From NCBI RefSeq assembly GCF_013760845.1, contig NZ_JACDUU010000001.1, positions 404,082-468,081 of the forward strand: DNA of 64,000 bases. The letters run 5' to 3'. The first letter of the stretch is position 1; the number at the start of each line of letters is the position of its first letter. Under the pieces are notes generated by a model. It was not told the origin of the DNA and searched no databases. It saw only the letters and a program-made list of their open reading frames with translations. The position numbers were made by a program, and so were the translations under genes. This DNA comes from [Anoxybacillus] calidus (lineage in GTDB: Bacteria; Bacillota; Bacilli; Bacillales; Anoxybacillaceae). Of this stretch, positions 36,153 through 45,026 are shown piece by piece.

Positions 36153-36353
36153 ATGCAAAACGGTAAAGTAAAATGGTTTAACGCTGACAAGGGTTTTGGA
36201 TTTATCGAAGTTGAAGGTGGAGAAGACGTATTCGTTCACTTCTCAGCTATTCAAGGTGAAGGCTTTAAGTCTTTAGAAGAAGGTCAAGAAGTTACTTTTG
36301 ATGTTGAACAAGGTAACCGCGGACCTCAGGCTACTAATGTAAGAAAGAATTAA
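36153..36353 (+). CDS. Cold-shock protein (CspB-like)
   Basis: 66 residues, single OB-fold. RNA-binding motifs RNP1 KGFGFIEV and RNP2 VFVHFSAI are intact; starts [14 protein letters not shown]. Binds single-stranded RNA/DNA and acts as an RNA chaperone. Strong site TTTTAGGAGG. Followed by a CCCTT/AAGGG terminator-like stretch at about 36378-36412. Confidence 0.95.
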   Translation: MQNGKVKWFNADKGFGFIEVEGGEDVFVHFSAIQGEGFKSLEEGQEVTFDVEQGNRGPQATNVRKN

Positions 36354-36476
36354 TTGAAATTTGGGAGGAGGGGATTCCCTTTTCTTTTTAAGGGGATTCC
36401 TTTTTTTATGTTGTTAGGTTTTTTATTTTTTGTTTTGTTAAATATTTATATTGATTTTAACGTTCTTCATTTTTAG

Positions 36477-36640
36477 CTAATACAGGCAACTTAACCATTT
36501 AAAAGCATCTTCATAGTTATCAAAAAATTTCACTGATTCTTTTGGATTTGATTGTCGCAAGTAATTCATGATTTTTCCTTCTTCAATGAGAAATGCCGTT
36601 GCAATACAATGTTTGAGAATTGCAAAACTTGGAGGTGGGC
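36477..36640 (-). pseudogene. C-terminal remnant of an unrecognised gene
   Basis: Minus-strand frame reads AILKHCIATAFLIEEGKI then MNYLRQSNPKESVKFFDNYE, DAFKWLSCLY and stop. The end KFFDNYEDAFKWL resembles the last helix of STAS/SpoIIAA-like proteins. No start or ribosome-binding site; it underlaps the start of the next plus-strand gene. Weak call. Confidence 0.35.
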
Positions 36641-36642
36641 AG

Positions 36643-36909
36643 TTGAATAAAAAAGCTCATGATGCTAAGAATATGCTAATTAATATGATGCGGACCTATC
36701 AGACTAAGACAGTGAAAGAGACGGGACAAAAGCTAGTAACGATTAGGAATGAGATTAAGCAAACTTTAAAGACAGGCAAGAATCCTGAGGGGAAGGTTGT
36801 AACCTCCAGCCAAACGAAAGAACTGCGAAAACTCTTACTACATTATAGAGAAGAGTTAGAGCAGTTAAAACTTCATACTAAGATTTATAAAGAGGAAAAA
36901 GGAAATTAA
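36643..36909 (+). CDS. Hypothetical basic helical protein
   Basis: 88 residues from TTG 36643 behind GGAGGTGG; the longer frame from 36568 is rejected. Lys-rich, helical (TGQKLVTIRNEIKQTLKTG, then LRKLLLHYREELEQLKLH). No family recognised. A short hairpin CAGGGAGTCAGAAATAGCTCTC with T-run at about 36930-36950 could end it. Confidence 0.55.
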   Translation: MNKKAHDAKNMLINMMRTYQTKTVKETGQKLVTIRNEIKQTLKTGKNPEGKVVTSSQTKELRKLLLHYREELEQLKLHTKIYKEEKGN

Positions 36910-37002
36910 GAATAGAAAATGTAACAGGGAGTCAGAAATAGCTCTCTTTTTTATTTTGAAGGATAAAAAAAGACTGAGGAGATATAAGTTTCCTCATTTA
37001 AC

Positions 37003-37057
37003 ATGTTCACCGAGAAGTCTCCCACCTCTAAACAACGCGTAGGTGGGAGAGGTTCAT
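37003..37057 (+). mobile_element. 55-bp TTTAAC-flanked hairpin, omega-RNA-like, copy W1
   Basis: Unit begins after CATTTAAC, contains GAGAAGTCTCCCACCTC, loop TAAACAACGCG and TAGGTGGGAGAGGTTCAT. Stem CTCCCACCT / AGGTGGGAG. The GAA-CTCCC stem GGGAG-TTCA layout is like the 3' end of TnpB guide-RNA scaffolds of IS200/IS605 elements. No tnpA or tnpB adjoins it. Other copies at 43771, 47283, 56134, 58596 (degenerate) and 63359. Confidence 0.55.
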
Positions 37058-37187
37058 AAGGTATCAGTTAAATAAAAAATGCGTATCCGTGTAATGATGT
37101 ACACTAAAATCAGCATTCTCATTATGCTAAACATAGTAATTTCAAATACATTGGATAATATCGTAAACGCAGATATATCAACGAAAA

Positions 37188-37256
37188 CTTATCGAAACGC
37201 TTAAAGACGACGATGATGTTCAGGAAGTGTACCATAACCAAATATTTAAATTATAA
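37188..37256 (+). pseudogene. C-terminal tail of a YebC/PmpR-family gene
   Basis: Frame reads LIETLKDDDDVQEVYHNQIF then KL and stop. The LIE-x-L-x-D-x-DDVQ-x-VYHN signature is the conserved C-terminus of YebC-type transcription/translation regulators. Everything upstream is missing or scrambled. Located 130 bases after hairpin W1. Confidence 0.65.
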
Positions 37257-37592
37257 ACCAAAGACAGAGAGTAACGTACAAGCTCCCTGTCTTTTTTGTT
37301 TTGCCCTACCCTGAAATAGCTGTGGATAACTTTTGCTGTTATTTCATTCACCGATTTGCCAATTATTATTGGCATGGGTGTCTGTTAAAGAATGTTGTTG
37401 ATTTTCTTGTTCAAATAACAGGGCGGAACGATTAGCACACTCTTCTATCCACATCACATTGAATCAATATAGCCACGTCCTTCCAAGTATGCAGAAAGAC
37501 GTGGCTAGAAAGTTAGATAACCTAATTGAAGGGTAATTTTTCAGTTTGTGACCACTATGAGGCAGTGTAAGTGGAAAGTATGATCATTTCAA

Positions 37593-38834
37593 TTACTCCA
37601 ATTCAAATGCCCAGTTTCCGTTTCGGAAGATTGGTTCGCGCTTGCCGTCTTTTGTGACGCCGTCAATATTCAATTCAGCGGAGCCAATCATAAAATCTTC
37701 GTGAATTAAGCTATCATTTGCTCCGGATTTTTCCAGTTCCTCTTTCGACATTGTTGCCCCGTTTTTTAAGTTTGTTGGATAAGCTTTTCCGAGAGCAAGG
37801 TGGCATGCGGCATTTTCATCAAAAAGCGTGTTGTAGAAAATGACATTCGAATTTGAAATCGGTGAATGATGCGGTACTAACGCAATCTCACCTAAACGGC
37901 GCGCTCCTTCGTCTGTGTCTAATAAATGTTTTAATGTTTCATATCCTTTTTCTGCTGTAAAATCAACAACAACCCCATTTTTAAAAGTCAATGTAAAATT
38001 GTCAATTAAGTTGCCTCCGTAATTGAGCGGTTTTGTATTGCGAACGACTCCGTTTACCCCGTCTTTATGTGGCATTGTAAATACTTCTTCTGTCGGGATG
38101 TTTGGGTTAAACCGAACTCCGTTTTTACTGATAGCTGCGCCACCGTGCCAAACATGATTTTCTACAAGCTCGACAGTTAAATTTGTTCCTGGTCCTTCAT
38201 AAACTAATTGTTTATATTGCTTATTGTTTAAAAACTCAACCATTTTCGTGAGGCGGTCGTTATGCTCCTGCCACGCTTGAATCGGGTCTTCCAAGCTGAC
38301 GCGGGTGACATTGAAAATGACGTCCCATAGTTTTTTAATCGCTTCTTCTTCATTTAAGTGAGGAAAAATCTTTTTCGCCCAAGCCGGAGTTGGCACGGAA
38401 ATAATGGACCAGCAATTGCGGTCTGACATTAAGGCGCTGCGGTAATTCATTAACGCCGTTGAGGCGGCTTTGTTGAAATTTGCGATTCGCTCTGGCTGGA
38501 TATCTTTTAATAAGTCTGGATTTGGTGAGTAAATGGATAGGAAAGCTGCTCCTTCCTCGACAAGCTGCTCCCTTGCTTGGGCTTTCCACTTCGGAAATTC
38601 GTGAAACGCTTCATCTGGTGCGTGTTTATATGTAATGTGTGTAAGTTCTTCATCGTTCCATTCGACGTATACGTGTTTAGCGCCGGCTTCATACGCTTTG
38701 ACAGCAATTTTGCGGACAAGTTCGACTGCCTCTAGCGGAGCAGTGATAAAAAGAGTCTGTCCTTTTTGAATGTTTACGCCAACACGAACAGCAAGCGCTG
38801 CATATTTTTCAAGATTTTGTTCAAACCCGCTCAT
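37593..38834 (-). CDS. M29-family aminopeptidase (AmpS/PepS type)
   Basis: 413 residues. N-terminal alpha/beta domain followed by the catalytic domain. Metal-ligand region LVPHHSPISNSNVIFYNTLFDENAACHLALG (read as PHHSPISNS and FDENAACHLALG) and HEDFMIGSAELNIDG near the C-terminus match M29 enzymes. Thermophilic aminopeptidases of this family use cobalt or zinc. Start behind AGGAGG. Stands alone, divergent from the GNAT gene. Confidence 0.93.
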   Translation of the reverse strand: MSGFEQNLEKYAALAVRVGVNIQKGQTLFITAPLEAVELVRKIAVKAYEAGAKHVYVEWNDEELTHITYKHAPDEAFHEFPKWKAQAREQLVEEGAAFLSIYSPNPDLLKDIQPERIANFNKAASTALMNYRSALMSDRNCWSIISVPTPAWAKKIFPHLNEEEAIKKLWDVIFNVTRVSLEDPIQAWQEHNDRLTKMVEFLNNKQYKQLVYEGPGTNLTVELVENHVWHGGAAISKNGVRFNPNIPTEEVFTMPHKDGVNGVVRNTKPLNYGGNLIDNFTLTFKNGVVVDFTAEKGYETLKHLLDTDEGARRLGEIALVPHHSPISNSNVIFYNTLFDENAACHLALGKAYPTNLKNGATMSKEELEKSGANDSLIHEDFMIGSAELNIDGVTKDGKREPIFRNGNWAFELE

Positions 38835-38933
38835 GAAGTTTCCTCCTTTTCATGAAAATGGAATTATATAGACTTTTAGTATAATATAGAATACGCGAAA
38901 GATTCAAATTTTACAAACGAAAGGGCGATTACT

Positions 38934-39374
38934 ATGTTTCAATATCGCGTCTACGAGGGACAGTTGCCGAAAACAATTGCCGAACAAATTCGCTATCTTT
39001 ATGAAACGATCTTTCAAACATCGGCAGAGCGAATGATGGAAAAAATGAACAAAGTAGAAAGTTTGCTCGTTCTTGCCGCTTTCAAGCAGGAGAAAGTCAT
39101 CGGCTTTAAAATCGGGTATGAGAGTAATTCTGAAGAATTTTATAGCTGGATTGGCGGAGTGAACCCTGCTTATCGAAAAAAAGGAATCGGCTCGACATTA
39201 ATGAACATGCAGCATGAATGGTTAAAGAAACGAGGTTATAAAATTGTTACGACACAAACTAAAAACAAATGGCGCGCGATGTTAATATTAAATTTGCGCT
39301 ATGGATTTGATATTATAGGAACATATACAGATGAGAAGGGAGAGCCGAAAATTATTTTGCAAAAGCAGTTATAA
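38934..39374 (+). CDS. GNAT family N-acetyltransferase
   Basis: 146 residues with the acetyl-CoA loop PAYRKKGIGSTLMNMQ (R-x-x-G-x-G) and the C-terminal LILNLRYGFDIIGTY strand. Substrate unknown. Followed after about 60 bases by the exonuclease gene on the same strand. Confidence 0.88.
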   Translation: MFQYRVYEGQLPKTIAEQIRYLYETIFQTSAERMMEKMNKVESLLVLAAFKQEKVIGFKIGYESNSEEFYSWIGGVNPAYRKKGIGSTLMNMQHEWLKKRGYKIVTTQTKNKWRAMLILNLRYGFDIIGTYTDEKGEPKIILQKQL

Positions 39375-39437
39375 CAAACTTTTTTGAGCAGTCTCAAAAG
39401 TGGAGACTGGAGAGATTGGAAATCATGGAGGTTCATT

Positions 39438-40325
39438 ATGGAGAAAAAATATCATTTATTACTCGTTGATGGAATGGCATTGCTATTCCGTTCTTTTTAT
39501 GCAACAGCGATGAGCGGCTATTTTATGTTGAACAGTAAAGGCATTCCAACGAATGGGATACATGGCTTCGTTAAGCATTTGTTAACAGCGATTCATACGT
39601 TGAAACCAAGCCATGTTGTTTGTTGTTGGGATATGGGGAGCACGACATTTCGTACAGAATGGTTTCCTGATTATAAAGCGAACCGTGGTGAACCACCGCT
39701 GGAACTTATTCCACAGTTTGACTTAGTAAAAGAGGTCGTTGCCGCGTTTGACATTCCTAACATTGGTGTGTTGGGTGCTGAAGCAGATGATTGTATTGGC
39801 ACGATTGCGGCACAATTAAAGAATGAGGCGCACATTTCGATCCTTACTGGTGATCAAGATATGTTGCAATTACTTGAAGAAAATGTCAATATATACATAC
39901 TTGATAGAGGAATCGGTAATTACAAACGGTATACTTTAGAACGCTTTTATGAAGAAAACGGAATTTTTCCGAAGCAGCTGATCGATGTTAAAGCATTAAT
40001 GGGTGATGCGAGCGATAACTATCCCGGTGTGCGCGGAATTGGCGAAAAAACAGCCTTCAAGTTAGTTCAACAATACGGTTCTGTTGAAGGGATTCTTGAG
40101 AATATCGAGTCGTTGACAAAAGCGCAACGGAATAAAATTACACAACAAATTGACATGCTTCATTTATCCAAAAAACTGGCAGCCATTTATTGCAGTCTTC
40201 CGATTCAATTGCACATGGAAGATGCGCAGTTAAACATCGATGATGAAAAAGTACAGGCAGCATTTCAGGAGCTAGAGTTGCGCGGGCTAGATACTTTGCT
40301 TGATAAAGTTTTAACATACATCTAA
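39438..40325 (+). CDS. ypcP: 5'-3' exonuclease (YpcP-type, FEN/PolA-N-like)
   Basis: 295 residues from ATG 39438 behind GGAGG; the frame opens at 39384 with no site. Resembles the N-terminal nuclease domain of DNA polymerase I without the polymerase. Metal-binding acidic clusters GAEADDCIGTIA and TGDQDMLQL, then the helix-3-turn-helix GDASDNYPGVRGIGEKTA. Removes flaps and RNA primers. Confidence 0.93.
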   Translation: MEKKYHLLLVDGMALLFRSFYATAMSGYFMLNSKGIPTNGIHGFVKHLLTAIHTLKPSHVVCCWDMGSTTFRTEWFPDYKANRGEPPLELIPQFDLVKEVVAAFDIPNIGVLGAEADDCIGTIAAQLKNEAHISILTGDQDMLQLLEENVNIYILDRGIGNYKRYTLERFYEENGIFPKQLIDVKALMGDASDNYPGVRGIGEKTAFKLVQQYGSVEGILENIESLTKAQRNKITQQIDMLHLSKKLAAIYCSLPIQLHMEDAQLNIDDEKVQAAFQELELRGLDTLLDKVLTYI

Positions 40326-40347
40326 CGAAGTTAAACGGTAGGCCGTC

Positions 40348-40394
40348 ATGAAGAGGGGGATGTGCACAGATGGCACAGCTCCTCTTTTTTATCA
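40348..40394 (+). terminator. ypcP terminator
   Basis: AAGAGGGGG...AGCTCCTCTTTTTTATC hairpin with an inner TGTGC/GGCACA arm. Confidence 0.65.
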
Positions 40395-40564
40395 TACATA
40401 ACCGTTCAACGGGGAGCAGCGGTAAGGGAGTCGCTCGAAATTGTATAAAAATAGATTGCTAGAAAGGAAAGATATGGTATTCTAATAACAAAAGGCAATG
40501 GAAGATCAATGGCATCGTGTCGATATATAAATGAGAAGTTAGTAGTTTTTGGAGGAGGAGAAAG

Positions 40565-40954
40565 ATGAACGTGCAAGGATTCAGCCATGTAACGATTAAC
40601 GTAAGCGATTTAAACCATTCGCTGTCATTTTATCTCGATGTTCTAAAGATGCGGCTTGTTCATCGCGGGCGGAAAGACGCTTATTTAGAGTGGGGCAGCG
40701 CTTGGATTTGTCTGCAGGAACGCCCGGAAAAGGCGAAGCAACGAGAACAGCTTGGAGTCGATCATGTTGCATTTTACATTGACGAGAAAGATTTCGATAA
40801 GGCGGTAAAGCAATTGCAAGAAAACAATGTCGAAATTGTCCGCGGCCCGATAAAGCGTGGACTTGGCTGGTCGGTTAATTTTCTTGACCTGGACGGCACA
40901 CAGCTTGAGCTACATACATCGACGCTTGCGGAACGGATGAAGGTGTGGCAGTAA
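40565..40954 (+). CDS. FosB-like metallothiol transferase (VOC superfamily)
   Basis: 129 residues. Metal ligands of FosB-type enzymes are present at matching positions: His8 (GFSHVTI), His67 (GVDHVAF) and Glu115 (TQLELH). FosB-like motifs HRGRKDAYLEW and HTSTLAERM are also recognisable. FosB enzymes add bacillithiol to fosfomycin; since bshA and bshB1 are in this window, the thiol should be available. True substrate could be another electrophile. Behind GGAGGAG. Confidence 0.65.
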   Translation: MNVQGFSHVTINVSDLNHSLSFYLDVLKMRLVHRGRKDAYLEWGSAWICLQERPEKAKQREQLGVDHVAFYIDEKDFDKAVKQLQENNVEIVRGPIKRGLGWSVNFLDLDGTQLELHTSTLAERMKVWQ

Positions 40955-41059
40955 TGGGAAAGGAAAAATCGCGCAATTCTAGCAAACTGTAAATTGACTT
41001 TTTAATGCATCTTTATTACTATATAATGGCATTAATGAGTTTACTTGGAGGATTAGCGA

Positions 41060-41572
41060 ATGAAAATCACGTTAGCGCAATCTATTAATCTCCTCTCTTT
41101 TCTTAAGAAACGGTCATATGAGTTGGAAACGGAATTGTTCGAAATTCATACGATTACTGTTCCAAAAGGGGAAACGTATATTCCGCCTGAACGGACGGTT
41201 GAGCAGGTTCTTGAAGAGTTAGCGGAAATTCAGAAAGATGTACTTGAGTTACAGGAATTGATTCATAAAACGAATATGCAATATACGGTGGAATGGGATG
41301 GTCAAAACATTCCGCTTATTCGCGCGATTGAGACGGCGAAAGTGTTGCGTAATCAAATTCACTTGTATAAGCGGCTTGGCGAGACAAAACAGAGAGAATA
41401 TTATGGCGGAAATGTCGTCATGGAAATGGTCGCTTTATTTAACCCGGGCGAATATAAAAAGGCAGCGGAAAAGTTGTCCCGGCAAGTCGAATTGTTGTCC
41501 AGCCGTATTGATAAAGTAAATTATACGGTCGAAATGGAAGTGCCGCTTGCCGATAAATATTTAGATGCGTAG
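41060..41572 (+). CDS. DIP1984-like / septicolysin-type protein
   Basis: 170 residues, almost all helical. LLSFLKKRSYELETEL, QVLEELAEIQKDVLELQELIHKTN and ETAKVLRNQIHLYKRL match the layout of the DIP1984 family. Function unknown. Upstream TATAATGGC (about 41022) can serve as -10. The name is from pattern memory and moderately sure. Confidence 0.55.
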   Translation: MKITLAQSINLLSFLKKRSYELETELFEIHTITVPKGETYIPPERTVEQVLEELAEIQKDVLELQELIHKTNMQYTVEWDGQNIPLIRAIETAKVLRNQIHLYKRLGETKQREYYGGNVVMEMVALFNPGEYKKAAEKLSRQVELLSSRIDKVNYTVEMEVPLADKYLDA

Positions 41573-41959
41573 GTAGCTTTAAGGGCATTTAGAAAAGTGC
41601 CCTTATGGGTGCCTGGGCACCAAACGAGAGCGCAGAGAAGTGTAAGCATCCCTTATCTTTGTGGGTAACAAAGAAGAGAATAGTCAGTAAGCTCTTATGT
41701 GGGAACGCGACCGGTGAACGTTAAACGTGTTACGAACTTACGATTTACAGGTTACGAACGGGTTATTGTTTTTGGTAAATCATCCATTCGCTTCGTTCTC
41801 TAGCTCTCGTATCAAACAACTTAATCGAAAAAGATGGTTAAAGAGTCACTGTCTATCGAGACATGGCTCTTTTAACATATTATTTACTTAAATATTCCAT
41901 TTTTGTTGTACAGTCATCCATACATGATCTATTTGTGATACATAGAAAAGGAGTACAAC

Positions 41960-42333
41960 ATGAAGGACATTTGGATTCGCTACAAAAATGATTCGTCAAA
42001 ATCGCTCATATACGCAGGTTTTTTTCTTAATGATGCGAATATGAAAGAAATTGAAGAAGAAGTGTAGGCATTTTTAAAAGAGGATGTAGGGAAAAATATT
42101 GGAATTACTCTTGTTGGCTAGAAGATGATATTAAATATGACCGAAGAGTACGAAAAAAAAAATCGCTATGTCCCAAAATTTGATGAAATTCTCTTTTTGG
42201 GGGCGATACCACCACAAAACATCGAACGAATTGGACAATGGTATCATGGCATTTTTACACCGCAGATTCATTTGAAAAATACGTGAAAGAAGAGTATAAA
42301 CAAAATTATATGAAAATCTTAAAACTTGTATAA
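41960..42333 (+). pseudogene. Deleted remnant of the MKDIW / HTTER gene pair
   Basis: Starts MKDIWIRYKND, parallel to MKDIWVHYNN at 47407, and stops after 35 codons. It then continues as KEDVGKN, EEYEKKNRYV, DEILFLGAIPPQNIERIGQW and YMKILKLV with stops and frameshifts. These match in order the C-terminal part of the intact gene at 47670-48284 (EDVGKKYWNYS, DEILFFERIPRENIELIGQW, YMKILGAV). The middle, about 110 codons of the second gene, is deleted. Confidence 0.75.
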
Positions 42334-42398
42334 AGAATGAGTTGACAATGATGGAATATATTATTTGAAAGACACTAATTTTTATGGGGGAGTTTATA

Positions 42399-43178
42399 TT
42401 GATTAGTTCTTTTACGATGACAGGCATGATCATTCAGCTTCTCATTTCACTTTTATTTCCGATTGGTTTGTTGATTTATTTGCGAAAAAAACAGTTGTTT
42501 TCATGGAAGCCACTGGGTGTAGGGATTCTTATTTTTATTTTATTTTCACAAGTTCTTGAAAAAGCGCTGCATTTTGTCATGATTGATGCAAGCGGCCCGT
42601 CTTTGAAATGGACGGACAGCGTCTTTCTTTTTGTTTTATATGGGACATTAGCGGCAGGAATTTTTGAAGAACTTGGCCGCTATTTCGGTTTTAAATGGAT
42701 GTTGAAAAACAACCGGGAATACAAAGACGGCTTGTCGTTTGGGTTAGGACACGGCGGGATTGAAGCGATTTTAATCGGTACGTTAGGTGCGATCAATGCG
42801 CTTGTTTTGGCGAATTTAGTGAATTCAGGGGCATTTGATGCGACGGTTGCTCCTGCGCTTCCAGCAGAACAAGCCGCATTCCTGAAAGAGAGAGTGCTAA
42901 ACACTGGATTTGATGAGTATCTATTAGCCGGTATCGAGCGGATGGCAGCGATTTCATTCCATATTGCGATGTCGCTTTTAGTTTTGCTTGGCATTCGCCA
43001 AAGCCGTTTTATCTTTGTTATTTACGCGATTCTTTTGCATGCGCTGATGGACGTTGTGCCGGCACTTTATCAAACAGGAGTTGTGACAAATGTTTGGATT
43101 GCTGAAGCGGTGATTTTACTGTTTGGTATCGCTGCCTTTATGTTTACGCTGAAAATAAGAAAGAGATTTCAAGTGTAA
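42399..43178 (+). CDS. YhfC family intramembrane protein
   Basis: 259 residues from TTG 42399, 6 bases after GGGGGAG; the ATG at 42384 overlaps that site. Seven to eight transmembrane helices. Conserved EELGRYFGF and GLGHGGIEA motifs plus late HIAMSLLVLLG and LHALMDVVPALY with His residues. This glutamate/histidine pattern resembles CPBP-type putative membrane proteases. Confidence 0.82.
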   Translation: MISSFTMTGMIIQLLISLLFPIGLLIYLRKKQLFSWKPLGVGILIFILFSQVLEKALHFVMIDASGPSLKWTDSVFLFVLYGTLAAGIFEELGRYFGFKWMLKNNREYKDGLSFGLGHGGIEAILIGTLGAINALVLANLVNSGAFDATVAPALPAEQAAFLKERVLNTGFDEYLLAGIERMAAISFHIAMSLLVLLGIRQSRFIFVIYAILLHALMDVVPALYQTGVVTNVWIAEAVILLFGIAAFMFTLKIRKRFQV

Positions 43179-43376
43179 AGATGCATTAGGATGCTAATGC
43201 ATCTTTTTCTGAGCCAAAACATATGGGCTATGAGTGTTGCTGCGTTTTTTTATCATCTCTTTTGCCCTAACCGTGTTTTTGGCACAATCTATTAAATGTT
43301 ATAATAAATATGTTAGGTACGTTTCGAATAACGGATTCCTATGAAAAAGAAATTAGGAAAATGGGGGAAAGTGTCG

Positions 43377-43745
43377 TTGAAAATTCAAGTAAAACGTTTA
43401 GACCATGTGCAAATTTGTATTCCAGTAGGAGCGGAGGACGAGGCACGAGCATTTTATACGGATTTATTAGGATTTACCGAAATCGAGAAACCAGAGACAT
43501 TAAAAACAAATGGCGGTTTATGGTATAAAGTTGGTGATATTGAGCTGCATATCGGAGTCGAAAACAGAGACGGATATAACAGTAAGAGCCATCCGGCATT
43601 TGAAGTTCAGAATATTGAAGAAGTGAGACGTTATTTAGAAGAAAAAGGTGTACAAACGTATGATGAAAAACCGATTCCAAATGTCATTCGTTTCTCATTC
43701 CGTGATCCGTTTCACAATCGGATTGAGTTTTTAGAGAAACAGTAA
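43377..43745 (+). CDS. VOC family protein (glyoxalase/dioxygenase fold)
   Basis: 122 residues from TTG 43377; the ATG 43341 frame adds a basic leader without a good site. RLDHVQICIPVGAEDEARAFY, GDIELHIGVE and FHNRIEFLEK give His, His and Glu of a VOC metal site. Substrate unknown. Not closely like the FosB-like protein at 40565. Confidence 0.8.
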   Translation: MKIQVKRLDHVQICIPVGAEDEARAFYTDLLGFTEIEKPETLKTNGGLWYKVGDIELHIGVENRDGYNSKSHPAFEVQNIEEVRRYLEEKGVQTYDEKPIPNVIRFSFRDPFHNRIEFLEKQ

Positions 43746-43770
43746 AGCACGTGGGGACTCCGTCGCAAAA

Positions 43771-43825
43771 ATCAACCTCTCCCTTCTATTATCCACTTCG
43801 ATGAGGGAGAGGTGATGGAAATGTT
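43771..43825 (-). mobile_element. Omega-RNA-like hairpin, degenerate minus-strand copy W2
   Basis: On the minus strand: CAACATTTCCATCACCTCTCCC, CTCATCGAAGTGG and GGGAGAGGTTGAT. Order of AACATTT, CTCCCTC, CGAAGTG and GGGAGAGGTT equals copy W6 at 63359. Stem CCTCTCCCT / AGGGAGAGG remains strong, so it can also be the shared terminator of the convergent VOC and ArsR genes. Confidence 0.45.
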
Positions 43826-43844
43826 GACCATTCTAATCTTCTAG

Positions 43845-44219
43845 TCACGAATCCTTAGATTCCTCATTGGATTCAGGCATTATCAGATTTAGCTTGCCGA
43901 TTTCTTCGTTTTCTACAAAATATTTAAGCATGGAAATCTTGTTGTCCCAAAATTGCTCGAAAAAGGAAAGCCACTCTTTGAGTTCGAGCAGCGCCTCTGG
44001 CTGGAGCTTATACAATTTCTCCCTTCCTGCTTTCTCCACACTTACAAGTTTTGATTCTGAAAGGATGCGTAAATGTTTAGAAACGGCTGTACGACTCATA
44101 GGAAAATGCCTGCTTATCGCGGTGACAGGTAATTTCTTATCAGCAAGAAGTTTGAGGATTTTACGCCGAGTAGGATCAGCAATAGCTTGAAAAATATCAT
44201 GTTTTTGCGCCGCAGACAT
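43845..44219 (-). CDS. ArsR-family winged-helix regulator
   Basis: 124 residues. Helix-turn-helix KLPVTAISRHFPMSRTAVSKHLRIL (read as VTAISRHFPMSRTAVSKHLR) and typical start IFQAIADPTRRKILKLL. No metal-binding Cys motif, so it is the type that pairs with SRPBCC proteins. Its ATG shares one base with the stop of the upstream SRPBCC gene (TAATG), so they are coupled. Confidence 0.92.
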   Translation of the reverse strand: MSAAQKHDIFQAIADPTRRKILKLLADKKLPVTAISRHFPMSRTAVSKHLRILSESKLVSVEKAGREKLYKLQPEALLELKEWLSFFEQFWDNKISMLKYFVENEEIGKLNLIMPESNEESKDS

Positions 44220-44653
44220 TAACCTTCAACTACCTTGCGCAGTTTCTCATTAACAAGCGCTTCCCAACCATTGTCCATTCGGTTTCTTATTACTGAATGT
44301 GTTTCTCCTGCTTTTGGAATAATCTCATGCGTCTCTCCCCAACCGGAGTGAATGAGTGTAAATTCCGTTTTTCCATTTAGTTCCTTTAATTCAAAAGAAA
44401 CACGCCAACCGGATGTATCCCATGAAAAGGAAAGGCGATGAGGCGGGTCGAGTTCAAGAACTTTGCAAGGTGATGGTCCAAAAGGTGTCTGCAAAGTAAA
44501 TTCATGTCCAACTTTTGGCTCGAAATCATTCGGCATAAACCATGCGGCGATTCCTTCTGAAGTTGCTACTGCTTCCCACACTTTTTGAATCGGTGCATTA
44601 AATACAGCCGTTTTTCGAATGTCTGGAACTTTGCTTTGATTATTGGTTTGCAT
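44219..44653 (-). CDS. SRPBCC (AHSA1-like) family protein
   Basis: 144 residues with the START/Bet v1-like pattern: [32 protein letters not shown], then [29 protein letters not shown]. Binds hydrophobic ligands; physiological ligand unknown. First gene of a two-gene unit with the ArsR regulator. Confidence 0.9.
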   Translation of the reverse strand: MQTNNQSKVPDIRKTAVFNAPIQKVWEAVATSEGIAAWFMPNDFEPKVGHEFTLQTPFGPSPCKVLELDPPHRLSFSWDTSGWRVSFELKELNGKTEFTLIHSGWGETHEIIPKAGETHSVIRNRMDNGWEALVNEKLRKVVEG

Positions 44654-44718
44654 CTAACGTACCTCCATGTTGCATTAATATGTAACCAAAAGGTTTCGTA
44701 TTGATTATATGAAACTTT

Positions 44719-44982
44719 TTGGTTACATGTCAATCTTTTATGATCAAGAATAGCCATGAAACAGCAGTGGAACATTTATATTTAGAGTTTTTTGGAAAAA
44801 GGAAAATCCCACGCCTAATGCTCTATGAGAAAGAAGAAAGTCCTCTTGAGGTGGCAGCTTTATATGGAGTATGTCATCGAATCAAAGAATCAGCTGGTCT
44901 CCTGATCGATAACAAAACGAAAAAATATCAAGATGAAAAGGAAAAAATTGAGTTAGTTAAGGAAAAAAGGGGACAATTTTAG
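44719..44982 (+). CDS. Doubtful hypothetical protein
   Basis: 87 residues, no good ribosome-binding site at the first ATG (44719); a better candidate is an internal start. Sequence such as EHLYLEFFGKRKIPRLMLYE is protein-like but no family recognised, so it may be a fragment. Confidence 0.3.
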   Translation: MVTCQSFMIKNSHETAVEHLYLEFFGKRKIPRLMLYEKEESPLEVAALYGVCHRIKESAGLLIDNKTKKYQDEKEKIELVKEKRGQF

Positions 44983-45026
44983 AAGAGGAGTAATATAAAA
45001 GATTTTATAGCGCGCTATAAAGCACG

